Shown one piece after another: positions 8,379 through 17,864 of a stretch of DNA of 64,000 bases. The stretch is from assembly GCA_030706605.1 (NCBI GenBank), contig JAUZOE010000001.1, forward strand, positions 124,001 through 188,000. The letters are read 5' to 3'. The translations under genes and the position numbers were made by a program. The notes below the pieces were generated by a model, which was not told where the DNA came from, made no database searches, and was given only the letters and a program-made list of their open reading frames with translations. This DNA is from Bacteroidota bacterium (GTDB lineage Bacteria > Bacteroidota > Bacteroidia > Chitinophagales > Chitinophagaceae). Position 1 is the stretch's first letter; each line of letters starts with the position of its first letter.

Positions 8379-9227
8379 GTGAATAATTATTTACTTTCCC
8401 CTCTAGAAGAGTATTTCAAAGAGATATGTTTTTTGAAAGGTAAGTTGCACATTGTTGCTGCATATTTACCAGACTATTGTAATTATCTGATAAAAAATAA
8501 TTCTGAAGATAGGGAGTTGAATTCTTCATTGACAACATTTAGAGACCTAACAGTTAAACCTAAATCTGATAATTTAGTTATTCCTAATTTTTGCTATTCA
8601 ATTTATTTAAGTTCTATTTCAGAGGAGGCAAAGAATTTGGTAAGTAGAGAATCTTGTCTTACTGTAGCACAGGCATACGAGGTATTTGAGAGCTTCTTCT
8701 TGCAAATCCTAACTGATTATTTAAGATATAATCCCTCAAAACTTATTGAACTAAAGCTCTTGAAAGTGAATTTGATTTTGCCTGAAGTTGAAATCAAAGG
8801 AATGCTAATAAAATCTTCAGGCAAAAATAACAAGGGACTTATTTCAATTACCAAAAAAATTTCTGATCATTTCAAAACTCATGAAAGCAAAAATTATTTC
8901 AGTGTAAATATTTTTCATTGGTTTGATCTTCTATCGATGGTTAGACACGTTTTGGTCCACAATAGACAGGTTATATCAAATACCTTTCTTGATTACTTGG
9001 AAAAGAACAAGTGTAATAAATCAATTGAATTGTTTGATAGGCAATTTGAGCGAAAAAAAATTGATGATAGAGTTTGTATTTATTTAACACCAGATAAGGC
9101 AAGCGACATAATTACATGGCTAAATTCATTCGCACACTACATTTTCAAAAGTATATCTATTGATGCGGGGTTACCTATTGATATTCCGATTTTTACCCCT
9201 ACTGGTGCAGATATACATCAAAAATAA
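8379..9227 (+). CDS. Hypothetical protein with HEPN-like R-x4-H motif
   Basis: 282 residues, GTG start at 8379. A promoter-like box TAGTTTTG at 8348-8355 would leave a leader of about 17 bases. The protein is largely alpha-helical by composition and AT-rich (many Lys, Asn, Ile). In a predicted helix near the C-terminus it has 'SMVRHVLVHNRQV', with R189-H190-x3-H194. This fits the R[polar]xxxH signature of HEPN ribonuclease or nucleotide-binding domains found in abortive-infection and toxin systems. No family is recognised over the whole length and no antitoxin partner is obvious. The function is unknown; HEPN membership is an inference from one motif. Confidence 0.7.
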   Translation: MNNYLLSPLEEYFKEICFLKGKLHIVAAYLPDYCNYLIKNNSEDRELNSSLTTFRDLTVKPKSDNLVIPNFCYSIYLSSISEEAKNLVSRESCLTVAQAYEVFESFFLQILTDYLRYNPSKLIELKLLKVNLILPEVEIKGMLIKSSGKNNKGLISITKKISDHFKTHESKNYFSVNIFHWFDLLSMVRHVLVHNRQVISNTFLDYLEKNKCNKSIELFDRQFERKKIDDRVCIYLTPDKASDIITWLNSFAHYIFKSISIDAGLPIDIPIFTPTGADIHQK

Positions 9228-9649
9228 AGAGGTGTAGGAGTATCTGTGCCACGAACGAAGGCATAGGCCATGCCTCACTCTTTAATAATCAAAAATAATC
9301 GGGTTAATCTTTTCATCCTATCGTTAATGGCGCAAGAATGAGGAGAAGGTAAGTGAGTTGGCTTCTTGTGCCGGCAGAGAGAAATGGATAGCGAAGAAGT
9401 TGTAATGACTGGCGAAAGCATGGCACAAGTAGCCCGACTCATGGCCTCTCCCGTTTTGGCGCAAGAGTTGTAGTATGGTCGTGAGAGTTAGCCATGCTTG
9501 TGCCCTGAAACAGGGAGTTAAAATATTTAAAGGGGCCAACCTGCGTTACTCTAAAAACTTACATATGGAGAGCAAAGAAGAGATAACTTGTAAAGATTAA
9601 TTTTTCTGTACCAGGCCACTATCAATTGACAAAGTAAAAATTACATAAT
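9228..9649. other. Intergenic stretch with short repeats, no supported gene
   Basis: It holds a small hairpin (AGGCAT / ATGCCT, 9259-9275), possibly the end of the preceding gene. A GC-richer segment at about 9330-9540 has a minus-strand open frame without a recognisable pattern. Two copies of a 15-base word ATGGA[TG]AGC[AG]AAGAA occur at 9384-9398 and 9565-9579; a third copy lies after the osmC gene. Two copies of GGCGCAAGA also lie in this stretch. The composition contrast with the AT-rich HEPN-like gene suggests accessory or remnant DNA. Confidence 0.4.
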
Positions 9650-10096
9650 ATGGAAGCACATTATTATAATGTTGAAGTAAACTGGGATACGGAACGCAAA
9701 GGTGTTATGTGTTCCCCGGAATTAAATAGGGATGCAGGCAGTTGTATTGAAGTAGCAACACCACCTGATTTTCCAAAAGGTATGCCCGGTATATGGTCTC
9801 CGGAACATTTGTTTACAGCAGCAGTAAGCAGTTGTTTAATGACGACATTTTTATCAATTGCAGAAAATTCAAAATTGGCGTTTATAGCTTTCAGTTGTAA
9901 ATCAAAAGGTAAGTTGGAACAAGTAGATGGAAAATTTATGATGAGTGAAATTATTCTTGAACCTACTATAACCATTACAGATGAAAAAGACAGGGAACGT
10001 GCTGAACGTATATTACAAAAATCGGAAGCAGCTTGCCTGATTTCCAATTCCGTGAAATCAAAAATTACAATGCTTTCAATAATTAAAGTAAAATGA
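9650..10096 (+). CDS. OsmC/Ohr family protein
   Basis: 148 residues, the usual length. The first conserved region is 'WSPEHLFTAAVSSCLMTTFL', with the reactive Cys at about residue 62, and the second is 'KSEAACLISNSVKSKI', with Cys at about 127. These two thiols form the peroxidase centre that reduces organic hydroperoxides in the cytoplasm. The family has OsmC, Ohr and YhfA branches; this one looks nearest the general OsmC-like group. It is transcribed alone and ends before a long-loop hairpin at 10128-10178. Confidence 0.9.
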   Translation: MEAHYYNVEVNWDTERKGVMCSPELNRDAGSCIEVATPPDFPKGMPGIWSPEHLFTAAVSSCLMTTFLSIAENSKLAFIAFSCKSKGKLEQVDGKFMMSEIILEPTITITDEKDRERAERILQKSEAACLISNSVKSKITMLSIIKVK

Positions 10097-10127
10097 AAAG
10101 AAGAATGAATTAAAGAATAGAACGGGT

Positions 10128-10178
10128 AAAGAAATGGATAGCAAAGAAACTTAAAAAGTAAAAACCATTTCTTTTTTT
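10128..10178 (+). terminator. Possible terminator after the OsmC-family gene
   Basis: Arms AAAGAAATGG (10128-10137) and CCATTTCTTT (10165-10174) are perfectly complementary over 10 bases and are followed by a T run. The loop of 27 bases is long, so the call is uncertain. The left arm overlaps the third copy of the repeated 15-base word. Confidence 0.4.
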
Positions 10179-10196
10179 AGGAAAAGTTTTTATTGA

Positions 10197-11177
10197 TCAT
10201 TTACCGGTAAATTGATCCATCAACTGCATCACTATCGCTCCGTCATCGGCACCGCAGGGATTAGGGCTTTTTCCCAAAAAATAGGCTACTACTTTTTCGA
10301 TCATAGGCTGCTGCACATGCAGCAATGGCATAAATGGAATGATCTCTTTTTCTCCATTAATGGTAATAATGATCTTTTGATGTTCAAAGACAGAAAAATT
10401 GATTTTCCCTTTTGATCCTGTTATTTCACATTCGTCTTTTTCATCTTTTTCAGAAACATTAAAACACCATAAGCCGCTAAAAATTACCCCCGATTTAAAT
10501 AAAATAGTTCCAGAAACCATATCATCGGAATCATATAAACCTGCCTGGTTGATGGCATATCCTGTTGCTTTATCTATCTCCCCAAAAAAATAATACAGCA
10601 GGTCAAGCTGGTGAGGAGCAAGGTCATGAAATAAACCGCCGCCGGCAATGGCATCATTTACCCGCCAGGCAATCTTAGGATTTTTGAGGTCATTGGCGGT
10701 AAGTGATTTTTTATAAAGATCCATTTTTACGAATCTGGTATCGCCAATAATATGGTCATCAAGTAATTGTTTTACCTTTTTAAAAAGAGGCTGTTCACGG
10801 CGGTAATGAGCCACTGCCAGTTTTATATTTTTTTCTATGGCAGCATCCCTGATGGTAATTGCTGAACTATAGTTTAAGGTCATTGGTTTTTCTAAATATA
10901 CAGGCTTGCCTGCTTCAAAAGCGGCCAAAGTATATTCTTCGTGAAAGGCAGGCGGAGTAGCTATGTAAATGGCATTCACCTCTTCGTCATTGATCAGCGC
11001 ACTGGCATCATCATACCATTTGGGCACATGATGCCTTAGGGCATAATCTTTGGCTTTTTCAGCATCTCTTCGCATCACCGCTACAAGCGATGAATTATTT
11101 ACTTTGTTGAAAGCAGGCCCGCTTTTTACTTCAGTAACATCGCCACAGCCAATAATTCCCCATTTAATATTTTCCAT
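10197..11177 (-). CDS. Gfo/Idh/MocA family oxidoreductase
   Basis: 326 residues, complete. The N-terminal Rossmann fold opens with 'KWGIIGCGDVTEVKSGPAF'; 'YIATPPAFHEEYTLAAFEAGKPVYLEKPM' at about 72-100 holds the EKP catalytic-lysine motif; the C-terminal substrate domain has 'GGGLFHDLAPHQLDLLYYFFG'. It is a soluble NAD(P)-dependent sugar or polyol dehydrogenase of unknown substrate. The gene follows the RND pump gene on the same strand after 59 bases, but a functional link to efflux is unlikely. Confidence 0.92.
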   Translation of the reverse strand: MENIKWGIIGCGDVTEVKSGPAFNKVNNSSLVAVMRRDAEKAKDYALRHHVPKWYDDASALINDEEVNAIYIATPPAFHEEYTLAAFEAGKPVYLEKPMTLNYSSAITIRDAAIEKNIKLAVAHYRREQPLFKKVKQLLDDHIIGDTRFVKMDLYKKSLTANDLKNPKIAWRVNDAIAGGGLFHDLAPHQLDLLYYFFGEIDKATGYAINQAGLYDSDDMVSGTILFKSGVIFSGLWCFNVSEKDEKDECEITGSKGKINFSVFEHQKIIITINGEKEIIPFMPLLHVQQPMIEKVVAYFLGKSPNPCGADDGAIVMQLMDQFTGK

Positions 11178-11236
11178 AGAAAGGGCTTTTGCAGCGAAGA
11201 TATTTCATTCCGGTTTTTTAGTAAACGGTATCTTTT

Positions 11237-14200
11237 TTAATCAGTTGACAAGTCCTCTTCAAATTCCTTGTGTTCTGCCGGATTGTAATTTGCTTTTAAT
11301 TCGGCCAGTTTTTTCTTGCCATAGGCCGCTTTTGTTATTATCACATACAAAACTGGTACGATAAATATAGCAAGTGAAGTGGCCGCAAGCATTCCACCAA
11401 ATACAGTCCAGCCAATAGTTTTACGGGATTCTGCTGCAGCGCCTGCCGCAAAAGCCAATGGCAAAACGCCAAAAATAAATGCAAAAGAAGTCATTAATAT
11501 TGGTCGTAAACGCAATTTAACCGCTGAGATAGTAGCTTTCATCACATCCATTCCGGCATCTACCCGTTCTTTGGCAAATTCTACAATCAGGATCGCATTT
11601 TTTGCGGCCAGTCCAATCAATGTTATTAAACCGATTTGGGCATAAATATTATCAGTAAGGCTGGGTAAAAAGGTGAGCGCAATGATAGAGCCCAAAGCGC
11701 CAATGGGCACGGCCAATAAAACTGAAAAAGGTACTGACCAGCTTTCATATAATGCCGCAAGAAAAAGAAATACAAATATTAAAGAGATGCCGAAGATCAT
11801 GGCAGTTTTGTTGCCGGCTTTTATTTCCTCGCTACTCATTCCTGAAAATTCATATCCATAACCCGCCGGTAAATATTTTGCAGCGGCTTCTTTTAATGCA
11901 TCAATTGCCTGACCGCTGCTGTAGCCTTCTTTAGGGCTTCCGTTTATTTCGATTGACCGGTAAATATTATAGTGCGAAATTGCAGTGGGGCTCTCTATTA
12001 GTTTGCTTGTAATTAAGGAACTTAGCGGAATCATATTATCCTGCTTGTTGCGAACATAATATTTTCCCACGTCAGCCAGGGACGAGCGAAAATTGCTATC
12101 CGCCTGGGCAACTACTCTAAAATTTCTTCCGTACAAATTAAAATCGTTGATGTAGCTGCTTCCTAATAAAGTCGACATCGTAGAATATATATCAGCAACA
12201 GAGACGCCGAGTTGTTTGGCTTTTTCACGGTCTACATTTATTTGATAGCTTGGTGTATTGGCAGTAAAGAAAGTATAAGCACGGCCTATTTCCGGACTTT
12301 GATTTAACCGGGCTACAAAGTTTTGAGCTACTTTAGAAAACTGTTCTATATTATCCGTACTGGTGGTTTGCTGCAATTCAAATGTAAACCCGGACGTGCG
12401 GCCAAGGCCCGGAACGGAGGGCGGCGCTATTACTAAAATCTTTGCGTCTTTTATATCAGCTGTTTTTTGATAGATCTTTTGTAAAACGGCATCCTGCGTA
12501 TGTGAACTGCCCTTGCGCTCATCCCATGGTTTTAGGTGAATGAACATGGTTCCTACATTGGATTTGTTTGAAAAACTGATGATGTTAAACCCAGCTAATC
12601 CGCCAGCCTCATTTATTTCAGGAACATCTTTTAATCTTGCCTGTATTTCTTTAAGCATATCTATGCTTCGGGTTGTAGAAGCGCCTTCCGGCAACTCATA
12701 AGTAAGATAGAGCCTTCCTTCATCTTCCTGTGGAATAAATCCGGTAGGTTTTGCTTTGAATAAAAAGAATAATCCCACAAAGAGTACCACAAGCAAGACG
12801 ATAATATACGGCCATTTTCTAATCCAAAGCGCTACGCCTCTTGAATAAGAATTAGTAACCCTTCTGAACCAGTTATTAAAAGAAAAAAAGAATTTCCCAA
12901 GCAATCCCGTTTTAGCTTTTTCATCTTTTGAATGTTTGAGCATTAGCGTACACAGAGCCGGTGTAAGAGATAATGCTACAAAAGCCGAAATGATTACTGA
13001 CACTGCAATAGTAATAGCAAATTGTTGGTATAGCCGTCCTACAATGCCGGGAATAAAACCCACGGGGATAAATACAGAAGCCAGGATTAAAGCAATAGCA
13101 ATAACAGGTGCGGAAATCTCACTCATTGCCTTGCTGGTAGCATCTTTTGGCGACATATTGTAATGATCAATATTATGCTGAACCGCTTCTACAACGATGA
13201 TAGCGTCATCCACTACAATTCCGATAGCAAGAATAAAAGCAAATAATGTAAGTGTATTAATTGTAAAACCAAAGGGAACAAAAAATATGAATGTACCAAT
13301 CAATGAAACAGGAATGGCCAAAACAGGAATTAATGTGGCTCGCCAGTTTTGAAGAAATAAAAACACTACAATTACAACGAGGCACAGCGCTTCCAAAAGA
13401 GTGATGATCACTTCATTCATGGATGTTTTTACTACAGAAACTGATTCTGACGGAACAGAAAAATCTATATCCTGGGGAAATGTCTTTCTTAATTTTTTGA
13501 GTTCTTTGGTAACGCCTGCATAAGTTGCCAACGCGTTTGCCCCGGGTGCCTGGAAGATCAATAAGAATGTGGCGGGTTTACCATCTACCAGGGCATTACT
13601 TCCATAAGTAAATTGCCCTAATTGTACTCTTGCTACATCTTTAAGGTAAACCATATTTCCTGTTGCCGGGTCAGACCGAATGATAATATTCCTGAATTGT
13701 TCGGGCGTATTAATCCGGCTGTTAGTTAAAACACTGTATTCAAAACTTTGAGGATTTGCCTGAGGAACACCACCAATAGTGCCCGGCGCTATTTCCAGGT
13801 TTTGTTCATTTATGGCTGCTGTTATATCAGCAGGTGTGAGTTTTAAGGCCGCTAATTTTTCAGGGTTTAGCCAGATACGCATTCCAAAAGGACTTCCAAA
13901 TACAGTAATATCACCTACTCCTTGTACACGTTTCAACGCGTCAACCATGTAAATGGATACATAATTAGCTACAAATTTTGCATCATGAGTTCCTTTGGGT
14001 GAATAAAAAGCAAGGACTTCCATGAAGGTGGGATTTCGTTTTAAAACCGTAACCCCCAATCTTTTTACTGCATCCGGCAAAGTAGGCAGCGCCACGTTTA
14101 CCCTGTTTTGTATATCAAGAGCGGCAATATTTACATCAGTACCTACATCAAAAGTGGCGGTTATAGAACTACTGCCGCTGGAAGTGCTCGTGCTTGTAAT

Positions 14201-14434
14201 ATACGTCATCCCTGGACTTCCGTTGATCTGCGTTTCAAGCGGAGTCGTCGTTGTTTGCTCGACGGTTCTTGCATCAGCGCCAATGAAATTGCCACTTACA
14301 GAAACTGTTGGGGGCGATATATCCGGATATTGTGCAATTGGTAAATTGAACATAGATATAATACCAACAAACACAATCACAATTGAAATTACAATTGCGG
14401 TAACGGGCCTTTTTATAAAAGTTTCTGCGATCAT
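11237..14434 (-). CDS. RND efflux pump inner-membrane permease (AcrB/HAE1 family)
   Basis: 1065 residues, full length for the hydrophobe/amphiphile efflux family. The N-terminus 'MIAETFIKRPVTAIVISI' is the first helix and signature. The proton-relay aspartates are in 'AIGIVVDDAIIVVEAV' (helix 4), and the second-half signature 'GLAAKNAILIVEFAKE' is intact. Two large periplasmic loops separate 12 helices. It exports drugs or other amphiphiles using proton motive force, with the adaptor (14483-15589) and the outer-membrane channel (15602-16954) encoded just upstream. The gap to the adaptor gene is 48 bases, so it belongs to the same operon. Confidence 0.96.
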   Translation of the reverse strand: MIAETFIKRPVTAIVISIVIVFVGIISMFNLPIAQYPDISPPTVSVSGNFIGADARTVEQTTTTPLETQINGSPGMTYITSTSTSSGSSSITATFDVGTDVNIAALDIQNRVNVALPTLPDAVKRLGVTVLKRNPTFMEVLAFYSPKGTHDAKFVANYVSIYMVDALKRVQGVGDITVFGSPFGMRIWLNPEKLAALKLTPADITAAINEQNLEIAPGTIGGVPQANPQSFEYSVLTNSRINTPEQFRNIIIRSDPATGNMVYLKDVARVQLGQFTYGSNALVDGKPATFLLIFQAPGANALATYAGVTKELKKLRKTFPQDIDFSVPSESVSVVKTSMNEVIITLLEALCLVVIVVFLFLQNWRATLIPVLAIPVSLIGTFIFFVPFGFTINTLTLFAFILAIGIVVDDAIIVVEAVQHNIDHYNMSPKDATSKAMSEISAPVIAIALILASVFIPVGFIPGIVGRLYQQFAITIAVSVIISAFVALSLTPALCTLMLKHSKDEKAKTGLLGKFFFSFNNWFRRVTNSYSRGVALWIRKWPYIIVLLVVLFVGLFFLFKAKPTGFIPQEDEGRLYLTYELPEGASTTRSIDMLKEIQARLKDVPEINEAGGLAGFNIISFSNKSNVGTMFIHLKPWDERKGSSHTQDAVLQKIYQKTADIKDAKILVIAPPSVPGLGRTSGFTFELQQTTSTDNIEQFSKVAQNFVARLNQSPEIGRAYTFFTANTPSYQINVDREKAKQLGVSVADIYSTMSTLLGSSYINDFNLYGRNFRVVAQADSNFRSSLADVGKYYVRNKQDNMIPLSSLITSKLIESPTAISHYNIYRSIEINGSPKEGYSSGQAIDALKEAAAKYLPAGYGYEFSGMSSEEIKAGNKTAMIFGISLIFVFLFLAALYESWSVPFSVLLAVPIGALGSIIALTFLPSLTDNIYAQIGLITLIGLAAKNAILIVEFAKERVDAGMDVMKATISAVKLRLRPILMTSFAFIFGVLPLAFAAGAAAESRKTIGWTVFGGMLAATSLAIFIVPVLYVIITKAAYGKKKLAELKANYNPAEHKEFEEDLSTD

Positions 14435-14482
14435 TTTTTCCTATTTACTTAAAAACAATAACAAACAGATTGCAACCTGTCT

Positions 14483-15589
14483 CTACTCACTCACCTTCAC
14501 CACTGTACCATCATGCAAATTCTGAATTCCTTGTACTACAATTTTTTCCCCGGGGTTTAAACCTGCTTTTACGATAATACTATCTCCTATTGCCGTTCCT
14601 AATTCAATTTGCTGTTGATGCACTATCGAACTGTCGCCTAAAACATAAACAGAAAACTCGCCTAATTGTTCGTTTACTGCAATGTGAGGAATAATAGTTG
14701 CATTTTTTGAAGCGGTATTCTTCACACGTACATTTGTATTCATTCCCGGTTTCAACATATCCTTATCATTAGGAAAACTTAACCTTACTTTTATCGTTCC
14801 CGTCTGTGGATCTACCGCACGATCAATAAAATCAATTTTGCCGGGATAAGGATAAACCTCAGAACCAAATGCGATGGTAAAAACAGAATCTTTTACATTG
14901 TCTTTCTTTTGCTCCAGTTCTGAAAAACGATAAATATTTTTTTGATCTACTGTAAAATCAACTGCAATAGGATTGTTGGTTGAAATGGTATTTAAAACCG
15001 TTTGACCGGCAACAACTGCAGTTCCTTTTTTTACCTGAGATATTCCTATTGTTCCCGAAAACGGAGCATAAATATTTGCAAACTGAACATTAGAAAGAAG
15101 GCTGGCTACGTTTGCTTTCGCTGCATTAACTTGCTTTTGAGTTGCTGCCAAAGTAGCATTTGCATAATCAACCTGCTGCTTCGCAATTGCATCGTGCTTG
15201 TCAAGCTCTTCATATCTTGCCGCATCTTTTTGGGCTTTCACCAGGTTAGCTTCCTGCACCTGCAGATCAGCAACAGACTTTTCATAATTGGCTTTATAAA
15301 CCTGGTTGTCTATTTTATATAAAAGTTGCCCTTTTTTTACATTTTGTCCATCGCTAAAATTTATATCAGTAATATAACCGCTCACTTGTGAAGTAAGTTT
15401 TATTTCATTTAACGCAGTAACCGTTCCCGGAAAATTATCATAATAAACAGCATTAGTAGATCTTACTTCGGCTATTGTCACAGGCGTAGCTGGCGGTGGT
15501 CCTTGTGGCGTTTGGTTTTGTTTATTTCCGCAAGACGAGAAAATAAAACCTGCCACTAAAAAAGAAAATATATGTCGGTTCAATTTCAT
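14483..15589 (-). CDS. RND efflux periplasmic adaptor (membrane fusion protein)
   Basis: 368 residues with a lipoprotein signal ending 'FIFSSCGNK' (Cys20). The order is: half-lipoyl segment 'VSGYITDINFSDGQNVKKGQLL' at about 69-90; alpha-helical hairpin at about 95-165; second lipoyl half 'IYAPFSGTIGISQVKKGTAV'; beta-barrel and membrane-proximal domains. It connects the RND permease with the TolC-type channel. It lies 12 bases after tolC and 48 before the permease gene, so the three are expressed together. Confidence 0.95.
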   Translation of the reverse strand: MKLNRHIFSFLVAGFIFSSCGNKQNQTPQGPPPATPVTIAEVRSTNAVYYDNFPGTVTALNEIKLTSQVSGYITDINFSDGQNVKKGQLLYKIDNQVYKANYEKSVADLQVQEANLVKAQKDAARYEELDKHDAIAKQQVDYANATLAATQKQVNAAKANVASLLSNVQFANIYAPFSGTIGISQVKKGTAVVAGQTVLNTISTNNPIAVDFTVDQKNIYRFSELEQKKDNVKDSVFTIAFGSEVYPYPGKIDFIDRAVDPQTGTIKVRLSFPNDKDMLKPGMNTNVRVKNTASKNATIIPHIAVNEQLGEFSVYVLGDSSIVHQQQIELGTAIGDSIIVKAGLNPGEKIVVQGIQNLHDGTVVKVSE

Positions 15590-15601
15590 GCTGATTTAAA
15601 T

Positions 15602-16954
15602 TTAATATTTTATATTTCCCAATGATTTCATTACATCTATTTTGCTCGATAAAACCTGGTAAAGCGCATTGTAATAATTAATCTGTGCCGTTCTCAAATC
15701 AGACTCAGCCGTAATTACATCCAGGTAAGCTTTTACGCCAGAACGATATTGCAGTCGGATAACGTCATAAACTTCGCCGGCCAGTGACAGGTTATCTTTC
15801 AGGCTCAAAAAGTTGAATAAATTACTTTTATAATTTGCCATTGCATTTTCATACTGGGTATTGATATTATTTTGAAGGCTCCTGAGATCATTATCCACCT
15901 GTGCAACCTGGAATTGTGCTTCTTTAATTTGCTGTATTCTTTTGCCACCCTGGAAAATAGGAATAGATAATGTCAAACCCGCGAAAGAATTAGGATAGAT
16001 ATTATTATACAATTTAGAAAACTGATTATTTAGAAAATTGAGATTATAGTTCCCAAAGGCAGATAGATTGGGTAAGAAGCTCCATTTATAATATTGCAGA
16101 TTATATTGCTGCAATTTTTTTTGGGTCTCCAATTGCTGTACTTCTATCCTATTGTTATAATTAATATTCTCTGAAGTGTCTAAATAAATTTCATTCTCCA
16201 TTTGTGTGGTATCATATTCCAAAATAAAATTGTTGAGGTATGAATATCCCATTAGTTCTTTAAGGTAAGCGCTTTTAGCTTTATACGATTCTTCACTATA
16301 TTTTCTTTGTGCTTTTGCATTGTTCAAAGCAATTGTAGCTCTTTTATAGTCTGTTTTGTCTACAATGCCACTCTGGTATTGGTAAAAGGCATCTTTCAGG
16401 CTTTGCTCATTTCTTGCAATATCTTCATCCGTTACTTTTAATTGCTGTTCTGTAAGAATAAGATCATAGAATGCCTTGCTTACCATAGCGGCAAGATTGA
16501 TTTTTTGCTCTTTAGTATTCTGACTCGCTGCCAGTCTTATGTCTGTTGAAGTACGGGAAGCAAGCAGTGCATCCCTGTTGAAAATATTTTGTGTAAAACC
16601 AAAATTAGCGCCTGAAGTATTATAGGTACCTGAATGCGCAAGGTTGCCATTAAAATTAAAAGTGGGTAATTTAAAATTATGTTGAAGATTGTAGGTGAAA
16701 TTTACCTGTGGATACCAATCAGCCAGTTTGCTTTTGATGATTGTTTCAGTAATATCTTCATTGATTTTTGAATTTTGTAAACCAGGATTATACTTCAAAG
16801 CATATTGAATGCAATTTTCCAGTGTAGCTTGTGTAATTACCGGGATACTGTCTGCCTGTTGCGCAGAAACCATCGCTGGGGAAAATACAAACAACAGCCA
16901 GAAATAGGCTGTTGTTTTCAATCTTAAATTACTTTTTATATTTCGATAATGCAT
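15602..16954 (-). CDS. TolC family outer-membrane efflux channel
   Basis: 450 residues with a signal peptide ending in VSAQQ. Two repeated OEP domains have long heptad-rich helices, for example 'YRSGVKAYLDVITAESDLRTAQINYYNALYQ' in the C-terminal half and 'YQSGIVDKTDYKRATIALNNAKAQ' in the N-terminal half. It forms the trimeric exit duct for the RND pump. It follows the tetR gene by 47 bases, first of the three structural genes. Confidence 0.94.
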   Translation of the reverse strand: MHYRNIKSNLRLKTTAYFWLLFVFSPAMVSAQQADSIPVITQATLENCIQYALKYNPGLQNSKINEDITETIIKSKLADWYPQVNFTYNLQHNFKLPTFNFNGNLAHSGTYNTSGANFGFTQNIFNRDALLASRTSTDIRLAASQNTKEQKINLAAMVSKAFYDLILTEQQLKVTDEDIARNEQSLKDAFYQYQSGIVDKTDYKRATIALNNAKAQRKYSEESYKAKSAYLKELMGYSYLNNFILEYDTTQMENEIYLDTSENINYNNRIEVQQLETQKKLQQYNLQYYKWSFLPNLSAFGNYNLNFLNNQFSKLYNNIYPNSFAGLTLSIPIFQGGKRIQQIKEAQFQVAQVDNDLRSLQNNINTQYENAMANYKSNLFNFLSLKDNLSLAGEVYDVIRLQYRSGVKAYLDVITAESDLRTAQINYYNALYQVLSSKIDVMKSLGNIKY

Positions 16955-17001
16955 ATTTCTAATTCATTTACACTTTCCACCCTGTTTTTCAGAATAGTTA
17001 C

Positions 17002-17664
17002 TTAAATAATTATTGACACCTTATTCGATATTTCCTGGCGCTTAATACCATCCCAAATGATATTGGCAATTTTGCAAAGATCATTATCTGTATAGCCAAA
17101 TTTTCCAAAAATATGATATTTTGCTGTCGCAATAATTCCACCAAACACAACAGATGCCACTAAGTTGTATTCCATTTTTTTCAGGTACCCGTTATCCATT
17201 CCATATTGAAAAAATTCGTTAAACTGGTTGACTGGAATCTTGCTTTGCTTTTTTTTATTAAGATTAAAATAAGGCGAACAATTATATTGTTCTATAAAAA
17301 TAAGGCGGCTTGGATTATTGATAAAATATTTACAAAGATCTTTCCACCCACGGAAAAATTGTATCCTATATTCTTTCTCCTTTTTAGCTTCTCCAAACAT
17401 AGCCACCAGCATTTCTTCCCTTATGGTATTGTAAAGTTCAAGAATGATGGCATCTTTGTTTACAAAGTAATGATAGATGGTTCCTGCAGCTACTCCCGCT
17501 TTTTCTGAGATCAGGCTTATGGTGGTTCCATGAAATCCATGATCTCGGATTAGTTCCAGGGTACTGTTTATAATTGAATCTTTTTTGTCTTTTATTTCCG
17601 ATTGAACGTTCATTCGGTGCGCAAGGTATGAATAAAATGAATCAAATTTCTTTCTGAAGATCAT
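17002..17664 (-). CDS. TetR/AcrR family transcriptional regulator
   Basis: 220 residues from the ATG at 17664. The conserved domain starts after residue 18, so the ATG at 17613 (MNVQSEIKDKKDSI) is an alternative start. The helix-turn-helix is 'TISLISEKAGVAAGTIYHYFVNKDAIILELY' (about residues 48-78). The C-terminal ligand domain is helical. It is the first gene of the tetR-tolC-adaptor-RND set and is probably an autoregulating repressor that senses pump substrates (inference from position). Confidence 0.93.
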   Translation of the reverse strand: MIFRKKFDSFYSYLAHRMNVQSEIKDKKDSIINSTLELIRDHGFHGTTISLISEKAGVAAGTIYHYFVNKDAIILELYNTIREEMLVAMFGEAKKEKEYRIQFFRGWKDLCKYFINNPSRLIFIEQYNCSPYFNLNKKKQSKIPVNQFNEFFQYGMDNGYLKKMEYNLVASVVFGGIIATAKYHIFGKFGYTDNDLCKIANIIWDGIKRQEISNKVSIII

Positions 17665-17828
17665 GCAATATTACCGTTCATAATAATTGATTGTATTATG
17701 ACTTTAAGACTAAGCCACTGACCGATTGCAGAACTGCTCTTTAATTTATTCTAAAATAAAGCAAGAGAATAGAGCGAATCATTCTATGTTTCAGATACCA
17801 ATCCAATAGAAATAGCTAAGGCGTTTCT

Positions 17829-17864
17829 TAAAAAATAGATCATCAAAAATACCTTTTGATGATC
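17829..17864 (-). terminator. Rho-independent terminator overlapping the stop codon of the C40 peptidase gene
   Basis: On the minus strand GATCATCAAAA pairs with TTTTGATGATC (11 bp, 5-base loop) and is followed by TATTTTTT. The stop codon TGA (17843-17845) lies inside the second arm, so the last codons of the gene are part of the stem. Confidence 0.8.

Noticed and set aside
9324-9539. 71-residue open frame on the minus strand
   Set aside because: No recognisable domain, and it lies in a GC-richer patch containing short repeats.
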